Positions 7,004-12,577 of a DNA stretch of 12,577 bases are shown piece after piece (the first letter of the stretch is position 1; every line of letters starts with the position of its first letter). The stretch covers positions 1 through 12,577 of the forward strand of contig CAYOWC010000127.1 in NCBI GenBank assembly GCA_964407525.1, written 5' to 3'. This DNA is from DUZB01 sp964407525. Lineage in GTDB: Bacteria; Desulfobacterota; DSM-4660; Desulfatiglandales; Desulfatiglandaceae. The notes beneath the pieces were generated by a model. It made no database searches, was not told the origin of the DNA, and saw only the letters and a program-made list of their open reading frames with translations. Made by a program: the position numbers and the translations under genes.

Positions 7004-7798
7004 TTACGGCAACCGCCCGTCCCTGAAGGCGGCAATATATTCCATACAGTATTCATCTTTTGAAACCACCGTGAGGGCTGCCTTGAGGGCGCCGAAAATC
7101 TCCTTGTCCGTGGGATCCATAATAACACCATCAAGTCCCTTGGTGATGGCGGCCACAAGAAAAGTTCGGTTAATAAGCTTCCGGCTGGGAAGTCCGTAGG
7201 ACACGTTGGTCAAACCACAGATGGTATGAACACCCGGGAACTCCTTCATGATCCGATCAATGGCTTCCAGAACGGCAAGACCTGAATCGGGATTAGACGA
7301 CAGAGGATAAACCAGGGGATCGATATAGAGATCATCCAGAGGGATGCCCATCTTGGAAACCTCTTCCACCAACTGCCCGGCCACCCGGATTTTGTCCTCT
7401 ACGGTTTCGGCCATGGTATCTTCCGACTGGCACAGACCGATCACCTTGGCCCCCTGTTCGGCGACCAGGGGTAAAATACCTTCCAGCCGAACCGGTTCCA
7501 TGGTGATGGAATTGACCATCGGCGTTCGGTCCAGGAGAGGCAAAACCGCCTTGATGACTTCAGGATCAGGGCTGTCAATGCACAGGGGCAGGTCGGTGGC
7601 TTCCTGGACTACCTGAATTACCCACTCAAGCCGTTGGGTTTCCTCACCAATGAACGAACCGGCATTCACATCAATATAGTCTGCCCCGGCTTCGGTCTGT
7701 ATCCTGGCCTCGTTTTGGATAAATTCCCTGTCTTTGTTTTCTATGGCCTTTGTTACAAATTTCCGCGACGAGTTGATCCTCTCGGCAACTATCAACAT
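7004..7798 (-). CDS. pterin-binding methyltetrahydrofolate:corrinoid methyltransferase (AcsE/MtgA type)
   Basis: This 264-residue TIM barrel of the DHPS-like pterin-binding family moves a methyl group between a methylated corrinoid protein and tetrahydrofolate. Residues matching the acetogen MeTr (AcsE) pocket are Asp75 (CIDSPDPE), Asn96 (VNSIT), Asp160 (IDPLVYPLS) and Asn198, the counterpart of the AcsE proton-transfer Asn, in GLTNVSYGLPSRKLINRTFL at 195-214. The N-terminal ERINSS (6-11) and ADYIDVNAG (39-47) are also standard. I start it at the ATG at 7798, after GAAAGGAATAGGACT; the frame is open 37 codons further but those residues fit no family member and overlap the upstream gene. Placed between a free corrinoid protein and a corrinoid fusion, it is the likely exit of the methyl group into the folate pool. 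AcsE itself would sit next to CO dehydrogenase/acetyl-CoA synthase genes, which are absent, so a catabolic role like MtgA or MtvA is favoured. Confidence 0.9.
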   Translation of the reverse strand: MLIVAERINSSRKFVTKAIENKDREFIQNEARIQTEAGADYIDVNAGSFIGEETQRLEWVIQVVQEATDLPLCIDSPDPEVIKAVLPLLDRTPMVNSITMEPVRLEGILPLVAEQGAKVIGLCQSEDTMAETVEDKIRVAGQLVEEVSKMGIPLDDLYIDPLVYPLSSNPDSGLAVLEAIDRIMKEFPGVHTICGLTNVSYGLPSRKLINRTFLVAAITKGLDGVIMDPTDKEIFGALKAALTVVSKDEYCMEYIAAFRDGRLP

Positions 7799-7820
7799 AG
7801 TCCTATTCCTTTCAATATTC

Positions 7821-8309
7821 TCAATGGATACTTTCCACCAGTTTTCGGGCCTGTGCAACCGCCTCGGTGGCATCGGCGCCATAGCCGTCAGCCCCGATCT
7901 TCTCAGCAAAGGTTTTCCCTACCGGTGCGCCGCCCACCATCACCTTTATCTTGTCTCTCAGTCCCTTAGCCTCCAACTCCTTGATGACCCCTTCCATTTG
8001 CCCCAACGTGGTAGTCAAAAGAGCAGAAAGGCCCAGGATGTCCGGCTTTACCGTATCGATTTCGGCCATGAGTTTTTCCACACTCAAATCCACACCCAGG
8101 TCCTTGACCTGAAACCCTGCCCCTTCCAGCATCATAATGACAATATTNNNNNNNNNNNNNNNNNNNNNNNNNNNNNNNNNNNNNNNNNNNNNNNNNNNNN
8201 NNNNNNNNNNNNNNNNNNNNNNNNNNNNNNNNNNNNNNNNNNNNNNNTCAATTTCGTTTTTTTGCCGTGTGATCACAGCATCCTTTATCCGTTGGAGAGA
8301 TTCGCTCAT
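7821..8309 (-). CDS. free corrinoid protein (MtbC/MtgC/MttC type), interrupted by an assembly gap
   Basis: This is the stand-alone methyl carrier of a three-component methyl transfer system. The first 20 residues (MSESLQRIKDAVITRQKNEI) match the usual N-terminus of corrinoid proteins. The part after the gap starts at NIVIMMLEGAGFQVKDLGVD and runs through SALL, GGAPVGKTFAEKIGADGYGA to the end; it lines up without gaps with the corrinoid domain of the neighbouring fusion protein. The sequenced parts exclude nearly the whole helical cap and the DxHxxG motif with the cobalt-binding His, which must lie within the N run. A full protein should be about 210-215 residues. I start at the ATG at 8309, which follows GAAAGGAAAACAA; a TTG at 8324 is in frame but overlaps the previous stop. 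The gaps to its neighbours are 11 and 22 bases, so it is clearly co-transcribed. Confidence 0.88.
   Translation of the reverse strand: MSESLQRIKDAVITRQKNEIXXXXXXXXXXXXXXXXXXXXXXXXXXXXXXXXXXNIVIMMLEGAGFQVKDLGVDLSVEKLMAEIDTVKPDILGLSALLTTTLGQMEGVIKELEAKGLRDKIKVMVGGAPVGKTFAEKIGADGYGADATEAVAQARKLVESIH
8148..8247. other. assembly gap of exactly 100 N inside the corrinoid protein gene
   Basis: The round length of 100 is the usual placeholder for a gap of unknown size. Alignment of the flanks with the corrinoid domain of the 648-residue fusion protein suggests that about 256 bases are really missing. The frame stays open across the Ns, but with too few codons for the helical cap. Confidence 0.95.
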
Positions 8310-8320
8310 TTGTTTTCCTT

Positions 8321-9397
8321 TCAAATCGAGATGGGATAAGCCCCATGTTTGAGGGTGGTATCCCGCATAGCCATGTAGTTTTCGAATTTTGCCCAGTCCG
8401 GAACTGAGTTACCCGAACCCACGCAGAACCCTCCACCGGGCCCAACCTCACGAAGAAGGTGACGCGTGTATTCCTCTACCTCTTCCACGGTACCGCTGCG
8501 GAGCAGTTCATTGGCCACATTGCCCACTAGGGTGATGCGGTCGCCATATTCCTTTTTCATCTTAACGATATCCATGCACGTAGGGTCTATGGGCTGCAAA
8601 ACATCTATGCCGGCCTCTATGATATCAGGCATCAGCGATGTCACGTCGCCGTCCGTATGCATAATGAAAATCCGATCCAGCTCGTGGCAGCGGCTGGACA
8701 TTTTGGCGTACCAGGAGAAAACGTGCTCACGAAAGGCTTCGGGGGATATCATCGGGCCGGTACCAAAGGCAAGATCGTCCACGACCCAGACAGCTCCCAC
8801 ATAGTCTCTTGATAAAATACTTTCCAGGGCGCTGAATTGAATCTCCGCCACTTTTTTAAAGACGTCGGCCACCAGTTGGGGATCCAGAAGGAGCTTCACA
8901 GAGAAATTCTGAAAACCCATGAGCATCCAGGTCAGGGTAAATATCTTTCCGGAAACGGCAACGACCTTCATCCCTTCAGGAAGCAGGGATTCCGCTTTAT
9001 ACAGGTTGGTAAAATCGAGTTCAGCGGCCGCCTCCCACGGGAATGCCTCAAAATCCTCTCGTTCATGGATAAAGCTGGTGAATTCCAGGTTCCATGCCTT
9101 TGGATCCGTCTCCTCCGGGTTTTCCTTTTGCACCTTTTCCCGAAGGACTTTCGTGATCCTGGATTCGGCCGTCACCCCACCGGGGGTCATCATACTGACC
9201 GGGATCGGGATGAAATCATATCCCGCCTTGCTCCAAAATTCCACCTGGGCCTCCACGTCCTCCGGCGTCACTTCCCGACCCAGGAATTGACTCTGTATCG
9301 GATAGGAGATCAACACTTCGCATAGAGGCACCCGGTCCGCCTCCTGGTGGTTAACCACGCGCCTGAACCGTCCATCAAAATCGGGTTTCACTTCCAT
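8321..9397 (-). CDS. URO-D-superfamily corrinoid methyltransferase (candidate substrate methyltransferase)
   Basis: This 358-residue TIM barrel of the uroporphyrinogen decarboxylase superfamily belongs to the methyltransferase branch (MtaA, MtbA, CmuA N-terminal domain and O-demethylase components), not to heme synthesis. RFRRVVNHQEADRVPLCEV at residues 11-29 is the typical start and IFIMHTDGDVTSLMPDIIEAG at 243-263 holds the metal site. The MtaA zinc ligands are His, Cys (two later) and Cys about 79 residues after the His. Here they correspond to His247, Asp249 and Cys325, so only the middle ligand is changed, from Cys to Asp. The gene sits just before the free corrinoid protein (11-base gap) and after the TRAP permease, which suits the enzyme that demethylates the imported compound. 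The ATG at 9397 follows AAAGGAG. It could equally be the second-step enzyme; the donor cannot be named from sequence. Confidence 0.85.
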   Translation of the reverse strand: MEVKPDFDGRFRRVVNHQEADRVPLCEVLISYPIQSQFLGREVTPEDVEAQVEFWSKAGYDFIPIPVSMMTPGGVTAESRITKVLREKVQKENPEETDPKAWNLEFTSFIHEREDFEAFPWEAAAELDFTNLYKAESLLPEGMKVVAVSGKIFTLTWMLMGFQNFSVKLLLDPQLVADVFKKVAEIQFSALESILSRDYVGAVWVVDDLAFGTGPMISPEAFREHVFSWYAKMSSRCHELDRIFIMHTDGDVTSLMPDIIEAGIDVLQPIDPTCMDIVKMKKEYGDRITLVGNVANELLRSGTVEEVEEYTRHLLREVGPGGGFCVGSGNSVPDWAKFENYMAMRDTTLKHGAYPISI

Positions 9398-9426
9398 CTA
9401 TTTACTCCTTTAGACGTTGTTCTCTT

Positions 9427-9453
9427 GTCCTTCATGTTCTTCATGTCCTTCAT
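9427..9453 (-). repeat. three tandem 9-base repeats upstream of the URO-D methyltransferase gene
   Basis: On the transcribed sense the 9-base unit ATGAAGGAC appears three times in a row, the middle copy with one change (ATGAAGAAC). It lies 30-56 bases before the methyltransferase start in the 88-base gap after dctM. Each copy carries an ATG, but that frame is not the frame of the downstream gene. Confidence 0.8.
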
Positions 9454-9485
9454 GGCTGACAACTTGTTTAAAATTAGGGGAACAA

Positions 9486-10802
9486 TCATTTGAGCATAAT
9501 GCTTGGGAGCCACAAAGACAGCTCCGGAAAAGCTACAACGAGGATTAAAGCAAATACCGTGAGCCACAGGTATGGCATGTTCGCTCTATAGATGGCGCCC
9601 ACTGGAATCTCATCGCCTACGACGCTCTTCAGATAAAAGATAGAAGGCCCAAATGGCGGCGACAGATAAGAAATATGCATATTCATACAGAAAACCACGC
9701 CGAACCAGACATTGTCGAAGCCCAGGTCCAGGATGATCGGCACAAAAAGAGGCATGGTCAGTAAAACGATCCCGATCCAGTCCAGGAACATGCCCAGGAA
9801 AATCAAGATCAATTGCATGCCGATGATCGCACCCCATTTGCCAAACGGGAGAGCCATAACCGCATTCCTGACAAAGTCATCGCCTCCTGCGAGGGTATAG
9901 ACCCCAATGATGGTCTGGGCGCCGAAAAACAACCAGGCCAGCATGCAGGAAACTTTCACGGTATCGTAAAGCGCCGTCCTGACGCCCTTAATGGTCAGTT
10001 TACGGTTAATAGCAGCAGAGATGAGTGCCCCCAGGCAGCCAAGCCCGGCAGCTTCTGAAGGCGTAGCCACACCAGCATAGATCGATCCCAGGACCATAGC
10101 GGCAAGGAGACCGGGCATGACCAGGCCTTTGAGTAATGCCACTTTTTCTTTGAGTGGAATATTACGTTCCTCTTCAGGAGCGGCAGGCGCCATCTCCGGT
10201 TTGATCCAGGTGGCAACAACGATATATCCGATGAACAAGGCTCCCAGAAGAAGGCCCGGAATGATACCGGCAATAAACAATTCCCCGACGGAGGCGCCTG
10301 CTGTCATGGCGTAGACGATAAAAACAACGCTGGGGGGAATCAAGGTGGCCATCCCACCACCTGCACAGATGCTTCCTAAAGCAATCCTCCCATCGTATTT
10401 CCGCTCTAACATACCGGGCAGGGCGATCATGCCGAAAGTCACGATTTCAGCCCCTACAATGCCGACCATGGCAGCCATAATGATGCAGGAGATGATGGTA
10501 CCAATGGCCAACCCTCCCCTGAAAGGCCCGGACCATATATAGACAGCCTTGAACAATTGGTCGGCTACGCCCGATTGCTGCAGGATTGCCGCCATAAAAA
10601 TAAACAGCGGCACGGCAACAAGGGCATAGTTCAGCATCATACGGTAAACCCTGCCCACCATCATCACCATAACGTTGGGGCCGAACAGGACCAGAGAAAA
10701 GATAACCGCGGTAGCGCCCATCACCCAGGCCAGGGGCAGACCTGTGACCAGTAGCAAAATGAAAGTAGCGAGTAGCAGGATGGTAATTAATTCAATGCTC
10801 AT
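9486..10802 (-). CDS. dctM: TRAP transporter large permease subunit
   Basis: This 438-residue polytopic inner-membrane protein is the DctM (12-TM, ion-coupled) subunit of a tripartite ATP-independent periplasmic transporter. It begins with a hydrophobic helix and the LLVTGLPLAWVMG motif (residues 17-29). Family segments VAVPLFIFMAAILQQSGVAD (62-81), GGGMATLIPPSV (147-158) and LDWIGIVLLTMPLFVPIILD (about 338-357) follow. The length is normal. It starts by an ATGA overlap with the dctQ stop codon, with an AAAGGGACGGA ribosome binding site. With DctQ and DctP it would take up a small organic acid or zwitterion using the sodium or proton gradient. Because the methyltransferase genes follow directly on the same strand, its substrate is probably the methyl donor. 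Confidence 0.95.
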   Translation of the reverse strand: MSIELITILLLATFILLLVTGLPLAWVMGATAVIFSLVLFGPNVMVMMVGRVYRMMLNYALVAVPLFIFMAAILQQSGVADQLFKAVYIWSGPFRGGLAIGTIISCIIMAAMVGIVGAEIVTFGMIALPGMLERKYDGRIALGSICAGGGMATLIPPSVVFIVYAMTAGASVGELFIAGIIPGLLLGALFIGYIVVATWIKPEMAPAAPEEERNIPLKEKVALLKGLVMPGLLAAMVLGSIYAGVATPSEAAGLGCLGALISAAINRKLTIKGVRTALYDTVKVSCMLAWLFFGAQTIIGVYTLAGGDDFVRNAVMALPFGKWGAIIGMQLILIFLGMFLDWIGIVLLTMPLFVPIILDLGFDNVWFGVVFCMNMHISYLSPPFGPSIFYLKSVVGDEIPVGAIYRANMPYLWLTVFALILVVAFPELSLWLPSIMLK

Positions 10803-11299
10803 AGTTCCGTCCCTTTGATGGCGAAGTGCAGATCTCGGATGAATTTTGCGGTCCCTTGAAGCAATAGAAGGGCTGTCCCCACAACCAGTGCCATTTTAAT
10901 CGGATAAACCGGAGGGTCCCATGCCGAACTGGTGGTCTCTCGCACAAGTACGGACTGCCATGTGTACTTGCTGGCGGCCCACAAAAATACCCCCATATAG
11001 AGTGCAAAAAAGACATAGGTGATGGAATCTATGACTGCCCGTTGTCTGGTCGTCAGCCTGCCATAAATCAAATCGATTTTCACGTGACGGTTCTCCTTCA
11101 AAGCCCAGGCAGCCCCCAGTACGTAACTCATGCCGCACCCAAAAACCATGGATTCACTGACCCAAAGGGTGGGAAGGTGAAAGATATACCTCATCACAAT
11201 CTCATAAACGATGAAACCAACAACCAACAGAATAAGCCAGCTTCCTGCCTTTCCCACGAAAGTGGATAAAGCATCAATGAAAGATAGGATCTTCTTCAT
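10799..11299 (-). CDS. dctQ: TRAP transporter small permease subunit
   Basis: This 166-residue inner-membrane protein is the DctQ (4-TM) subunit of the TRAP transporter. Hydrophobic segments lie at about residues 18-38, 50-66, 88-110 and 130-152. The family-typical EIVMRYIFHLPTLWVSE at 33-49 and the WALKENRHVKIDLIY turn at 65-79 are present. A GAGGAG ribosome binding site precedes the ATG at 11299. The stop codon overlaps the dctM start by 4 bases, which usually sets equal amounts of the two permease subunits. The gap to dctP is unusually long (332 bases) and full of hairpins, so the permease genes may be expressed less than the binding protein. Confidence 0.93.
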   Translation of the reverse strand: MKKILSFIDALSTFVGKAGSWLILLVVGFIVYEIVMRYIFHLPTLWVSESMVFGCGMSYVLGAAWALKENRHVKIDLIYGRLTTRQRAVIDSITYVFFALYMGVFLWAASKYTWQSVLVRETTSSAWDPPVYPIKMALVVGTALLLLQGTAKFIRDLHFAIKGTEL

Positions 11300-11411
11300 A
11301 CGTACTCCTCATGTTTAAGACTACGCTTCAATAACGGCCCCATTTACAAGAAAGTGTCGAGACGTTTTACATCACCGGAGGGCAGAGTAAAGAAAGGAAG
11401 ACCATAGAGCC

Positions 11412-11441
11412 TGAACGAGAACCTCAAAACAGGTTTGTTCA
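11412..11441. repeat. imperfect hairpin
   Basis: TGAAC (11412-11416) pairs with GTTCA (11437-11441), and AACCT (11420-11424) pairs with AGGTT (11431-11435). A CAAAAC loop closes it, and a small asymmetric internal loop separates the two stems. It follows the 36-base repeats in the direction of transcription and has no T run after it. Confidence 0.5.
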
Positions 11442-11483
11442 ATTCTGCCTGGGGATTTTCAACTTTTTGAGATTGTTATTTTT

Positions 11484-11506
11484 AAAACCCGCCACACTAC
11501 CGGCGG
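11484..11506 (-). terminator. possible weak intrinsic terminator or attenuator after dctP
   Basis: In the minus-strand transcript CCGCC and GGCGG form a 5-pair all-GC stem with an 8-base loop, followed directly by G and four U residues and then A residues. The short stem and interrupted U run make full termination doubtful. Partial termination between dctP and dctQ would be consistent with excess binding protein. Confidence 0.35.
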
Positions 11507-11520
11507 ACAAGTCCGCAATC
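11485..11520. repeat. 36-base repeat, copy 1
   Basis: This copy matches copy 2 (11530-11565) at 32 of 36 positions with no gaps. A stem of CCGCC (11489-11493) with GGCGG (11502-11506) has an 8-base loop. A second, overlapping palindrome GCGGACAAGTCCGC (11503-11516) cannot form at the same time as the first. Confidence 0.85.
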
Positions 11521-11529
11521 CGCAATCAG

Positions 11530-11565
11530 AAACCCACCACACTGCAGGTGGACAAGTCCGCAATC
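11530..11565. repeat. 36-base repeat, copy 2
   Basis: Two of the four differences from copy 1 are paired with each other: the stem here is CCACC (11534-11538) with GGTGG (11547-11551), an A-T pair replacing a G-C pair. The other two differences fall in the loop. The overlapping second palindrome is weakened here (one mismatch in the minus-strand transcript, a G-T in the plus strand). Confidence 0.85.
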
Positions 11566-11594
11566 GTGTCTGAACAGGCTGTTCGTTCAGGCAC
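11566..11594. repeat. 10-pair hairpin just after the dctP gene
   Basis: GTGTCTGAAC (11566-11575) can pair with GTTCAGGCAC (11585-11594), with one T-G pair, around a 9-base loop. It begins 37 bases after the dctP stop in the direction of transcription. Its right arm contains the right-hand 10-base inverted repeat. It could protect the 3' end of a processed dctP message. Confidence 0.5.
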
Positions 11595-11631
11595 TTAGCC
11601 TTCCTTTCTCCACGATGCTTACAATAAAAGT

Positions 11632-12577
11632 CTAATCAATCAACTTCAGTTCCTTCAACCATTCTTTTTGAGAATCGATGACTTTCTTTGCCATGGGGCT
11701 CTTTTTGGCAAACTCATCCCACATGGCCATGGCTCTGGCACGGACTCTGGTCAGATCTTCCTTGCTCCAGGTTTGGACGGTGACGCCTTTGCCTTTCATC
11801 TCTTTCAGGGCTCTGATATCGTCGATGGCAATCCGTTCAATACTGTCCCATGCCCATTCACGGCAGGCCGTTTTCAGGATTTGCTTGATGTCTTCGGGCA
11901 GTTTATTCCATTCATCCATATTGACGGTAAAACTGGCCATAGGCATGGAGTGAAAACCAGGATGGTTCGTAAATTTAGCCACCTGGAAAAAACCCATCCG
12001 CTGGTTCATGGAAGGAGACGCCCAGTCGCTGGTGTTAATCACGCCCTTGTCGAGAGCTGAATAAACCTCTCCACCCGGCAGGACCACAACAGACGCGCCC
12101 AGTTCCTGGAACAACATGGCTGTCATGCCCTGGGGCACCCGCATCTTCAAGCCTTTGAAATCCTCCATCTTGCTGATAGACTGTGTGGAAACCATGGATT
12201 CTATGCCCCAGAACATCCAACCCACTGCGTAGGCGTTGTAAGGCTTGTACATCTCGTTCAACAGGTCCCAGCCCCCTTTGTAGTACATCCAGGCATCCTT
12301 CTGCCAGGGCTCGGAGTAAGCCGCGACCAAATCGGAGATAGGTGAGAACCCTGGTTCTTTACCGCTGAAATAGCCGGACCACATATGCATGGCCTGGATG
12401 ACGTTACTTTGAAGCGCATCCAGGGCCTCGAAGGTGGGTACGAGGGTGCCGGCAGAATAAGGCGTGATTTCCAAGCGCCCGTTTGTAAGGACCTTGACTC
12501 TCGCGCAGAAATCGACAAAAGTTTTGTGTGACAACTCTGCTGCGCTCCACATAGACTGTGCTTTCCACTTGATCGGT
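11632..12577 (-). CDS. dctP: TRAP transporter solute-binding protein (DctP family), N-terminus outside the window
   Basis: This is the periplasmic substrate-binding subunit of the TRAP transporter; 315 residues are visible. The frame stays open to the right edge, where PIKWKAQSMWSAAELSHKTF is the usual first strand of the mature protein, so only the signal peptide and a few residues are missing. The internal ATG at 12552 is not the real start. Family segments are the ITPYSAGTLVPTFEALDALQ stretch, GLKMRVPQG with the Arg that normally binds the substrate carboxylate, and GGEVYSALDKGVINTSDWAS. The retained Arg predicts a carboxylate-bearing ligand. The tryptophan in the SDWASPSMN segment recalls DctP proteins for 2-oxo acids and similar monocarboxylates (inference). 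The gene comes first in the visible operon; its promoter lies outside. Confidence 0.92.
   Translation of the reverse strand, partial: PIKWKAQSMWSAAELSHKTFVDFCARVKVLTNGRLEITPYSAGTLVPTFEALDALQSNVIQAMHMWSGYFSGKEPGFSPISDLVAAYSEPWQKDAWMYYKGGWDLLNEMYKPYNAYAVGWMFWGIESMVSTQSISKMEDFKGLKMRVPQGMTAMLFQELGASVVVLPGGEVYSALDKGVINTSDWASPSMNQRMGFFQVAKFTNHPGFHSMPMASFTVNMDEWNKLPEDIKQILKTACREWAWDSIERIAIDDIRALKEMKGKGVTVQTWSKEDLTRVRARAMAMWDEFAKKSPMAKKVIDSQKEWLKELKLID

Larger units (their letters stand above)
11409..11592. repeat. 10-base inverted repeats bounding a 184-base segment (possible small mobile element)
   Basis: GCCTGAACGA at 11409-11418 recurs exactly as its reverse complement TCGTTCAGGC at 11583-11592. 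The enclosed sequence has internal hairpins and tandem repeats but no coding frame. This resembles a MITE or a composite palindromic repeat. No clear target-site duplication is visible at the outer edges, so mobility is not shown. Confidence 0.4.
11300..11631. other. 332-base interval between dctP and dctQ, repeat- and hairpin-rich
   Basis: I see no convincing gene here. The interval holds a pair of 10-base inverted repeats about 184 bases apart end to end, two tandem 36-base repeats with hairpin potential, and two further hairpins, all listed separately. The layout would fit an inserted small repeat element or an inter-gene attenuation/processing region that lets the binding protein be made in excess over the permease. 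Confidence 0.6.

Noticed and set aside
7799..7909. Longer N-terminus for the pterin methyltransferase
   Set aside because: The extra 37 residues do not resemble the family, overlap the corrinoid protein gene, and the ATG at 7798 has a good ribosome binding site.
8321..9397. Heme pathway uroporphyrinogen decarboxylase
   Set aside because: The fold is shared, but the HTDG metal-site motif with a distal Cys, and the corrinoid and pterin methyltransferase neighbours, place it in the methyltransferase branch; no other tetrapyrrole synthesis gene is present.
11485..11565. CRISPR array
   Set aside because: Only two repeat copies with a 9-base spacing and four mismatches, and no cas genes nearby.
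11632..12552. Start of dctP at the ATG at 12552
   Set aside because: The frame continues to the window edge with residues typical of the mature protein's first strand, and no signal peptide follows the ATG at 12552.
1..12577. tRNA, rRNA, riboswitch (including cobalamin type) or insertion sequence
   Set aside because: I saw no cloverleaf, rRNA stretch, recognisable B12-box leader or transposase; the only long gene-free stretch (11300-11631) holds repeats and hairpins instead.

Overview
This is a 12.6 kb piece of an anaerobe's chromosome, probably a scaffold from a metagenome because it contains exactly 100 N (8148-8247). Gene content suggests a Desulfobacterota-like sulfate reducer or syntroph, or another bacterium with a Wood-Ljungdahl type C1 pathway: corrinoid methyl transfer proteins, a methyltetrahydrofolate:corrinoid methyltransferase, ADP-forming acyl-CoA synthetase subunits and a TRAP transporter. 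The taxonomy is inference; no rRNA or other marker gene is present.

All intact genes lie on the minus strand, so transcription runs from right to left. From the right edge: a TRAP solute-binding protein (dctP, N-terminus outside the window); a 332-base interval rich in hairpins and repeats; dctQ and dctM, overlapping by 4 bases; a URO-D-superfamily methyltransferase; a free corrinoid protein interrupted by the assembly gap; a pterin-binding methyltransferase; a 648-residue fusion of a URO-D-type methyltransferase domain with its own corrinoid domain (the layout known from CmuA); and a DUF1638 protein. These eight genes read as one catabolic module. The transporter would import a methylated organic anion or zwitterion, a URO-D-type enzyme would move its methyl group to cobalt on a corrinoid protein, and the pterin enzyme would pass it to tetrahydrofolate. 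The substrate cannot be read from the sequence. No corrinoid reductive activator (RamA type) is in the window.

Left of this module is a plus-strand gene remnant (3850-4255, frameshifted), the C-terminus of an AlbA_2/RecG-like ATP-binding regulator. Beyond it, again on the minus strand, come a small VOC (glyoxalase-fold) protein, a CNNM/CBS membrane protein, and an ADP-forming acyl-CoA synthetase split into alpha and beta subunits. The synthetase could make ATP from acetyl-CoA or another acyl-CoA. Its link to the methyl transfer module is only by proximity.

The points most worth a second look are the methyl transfer module with its unusual metal-ligand motifs (His-x-Asp instead of His-x-Cys), the CmuA-like fusion beside a free corrinoid protein, and two tandem 36-base repeats between dctP and dctQ whose hairpin stem shows a compensatory base-pair change. 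The 100-N gap probably hides about 256 bases, including the cobalt-binding histidine of the free corrinoid protein.
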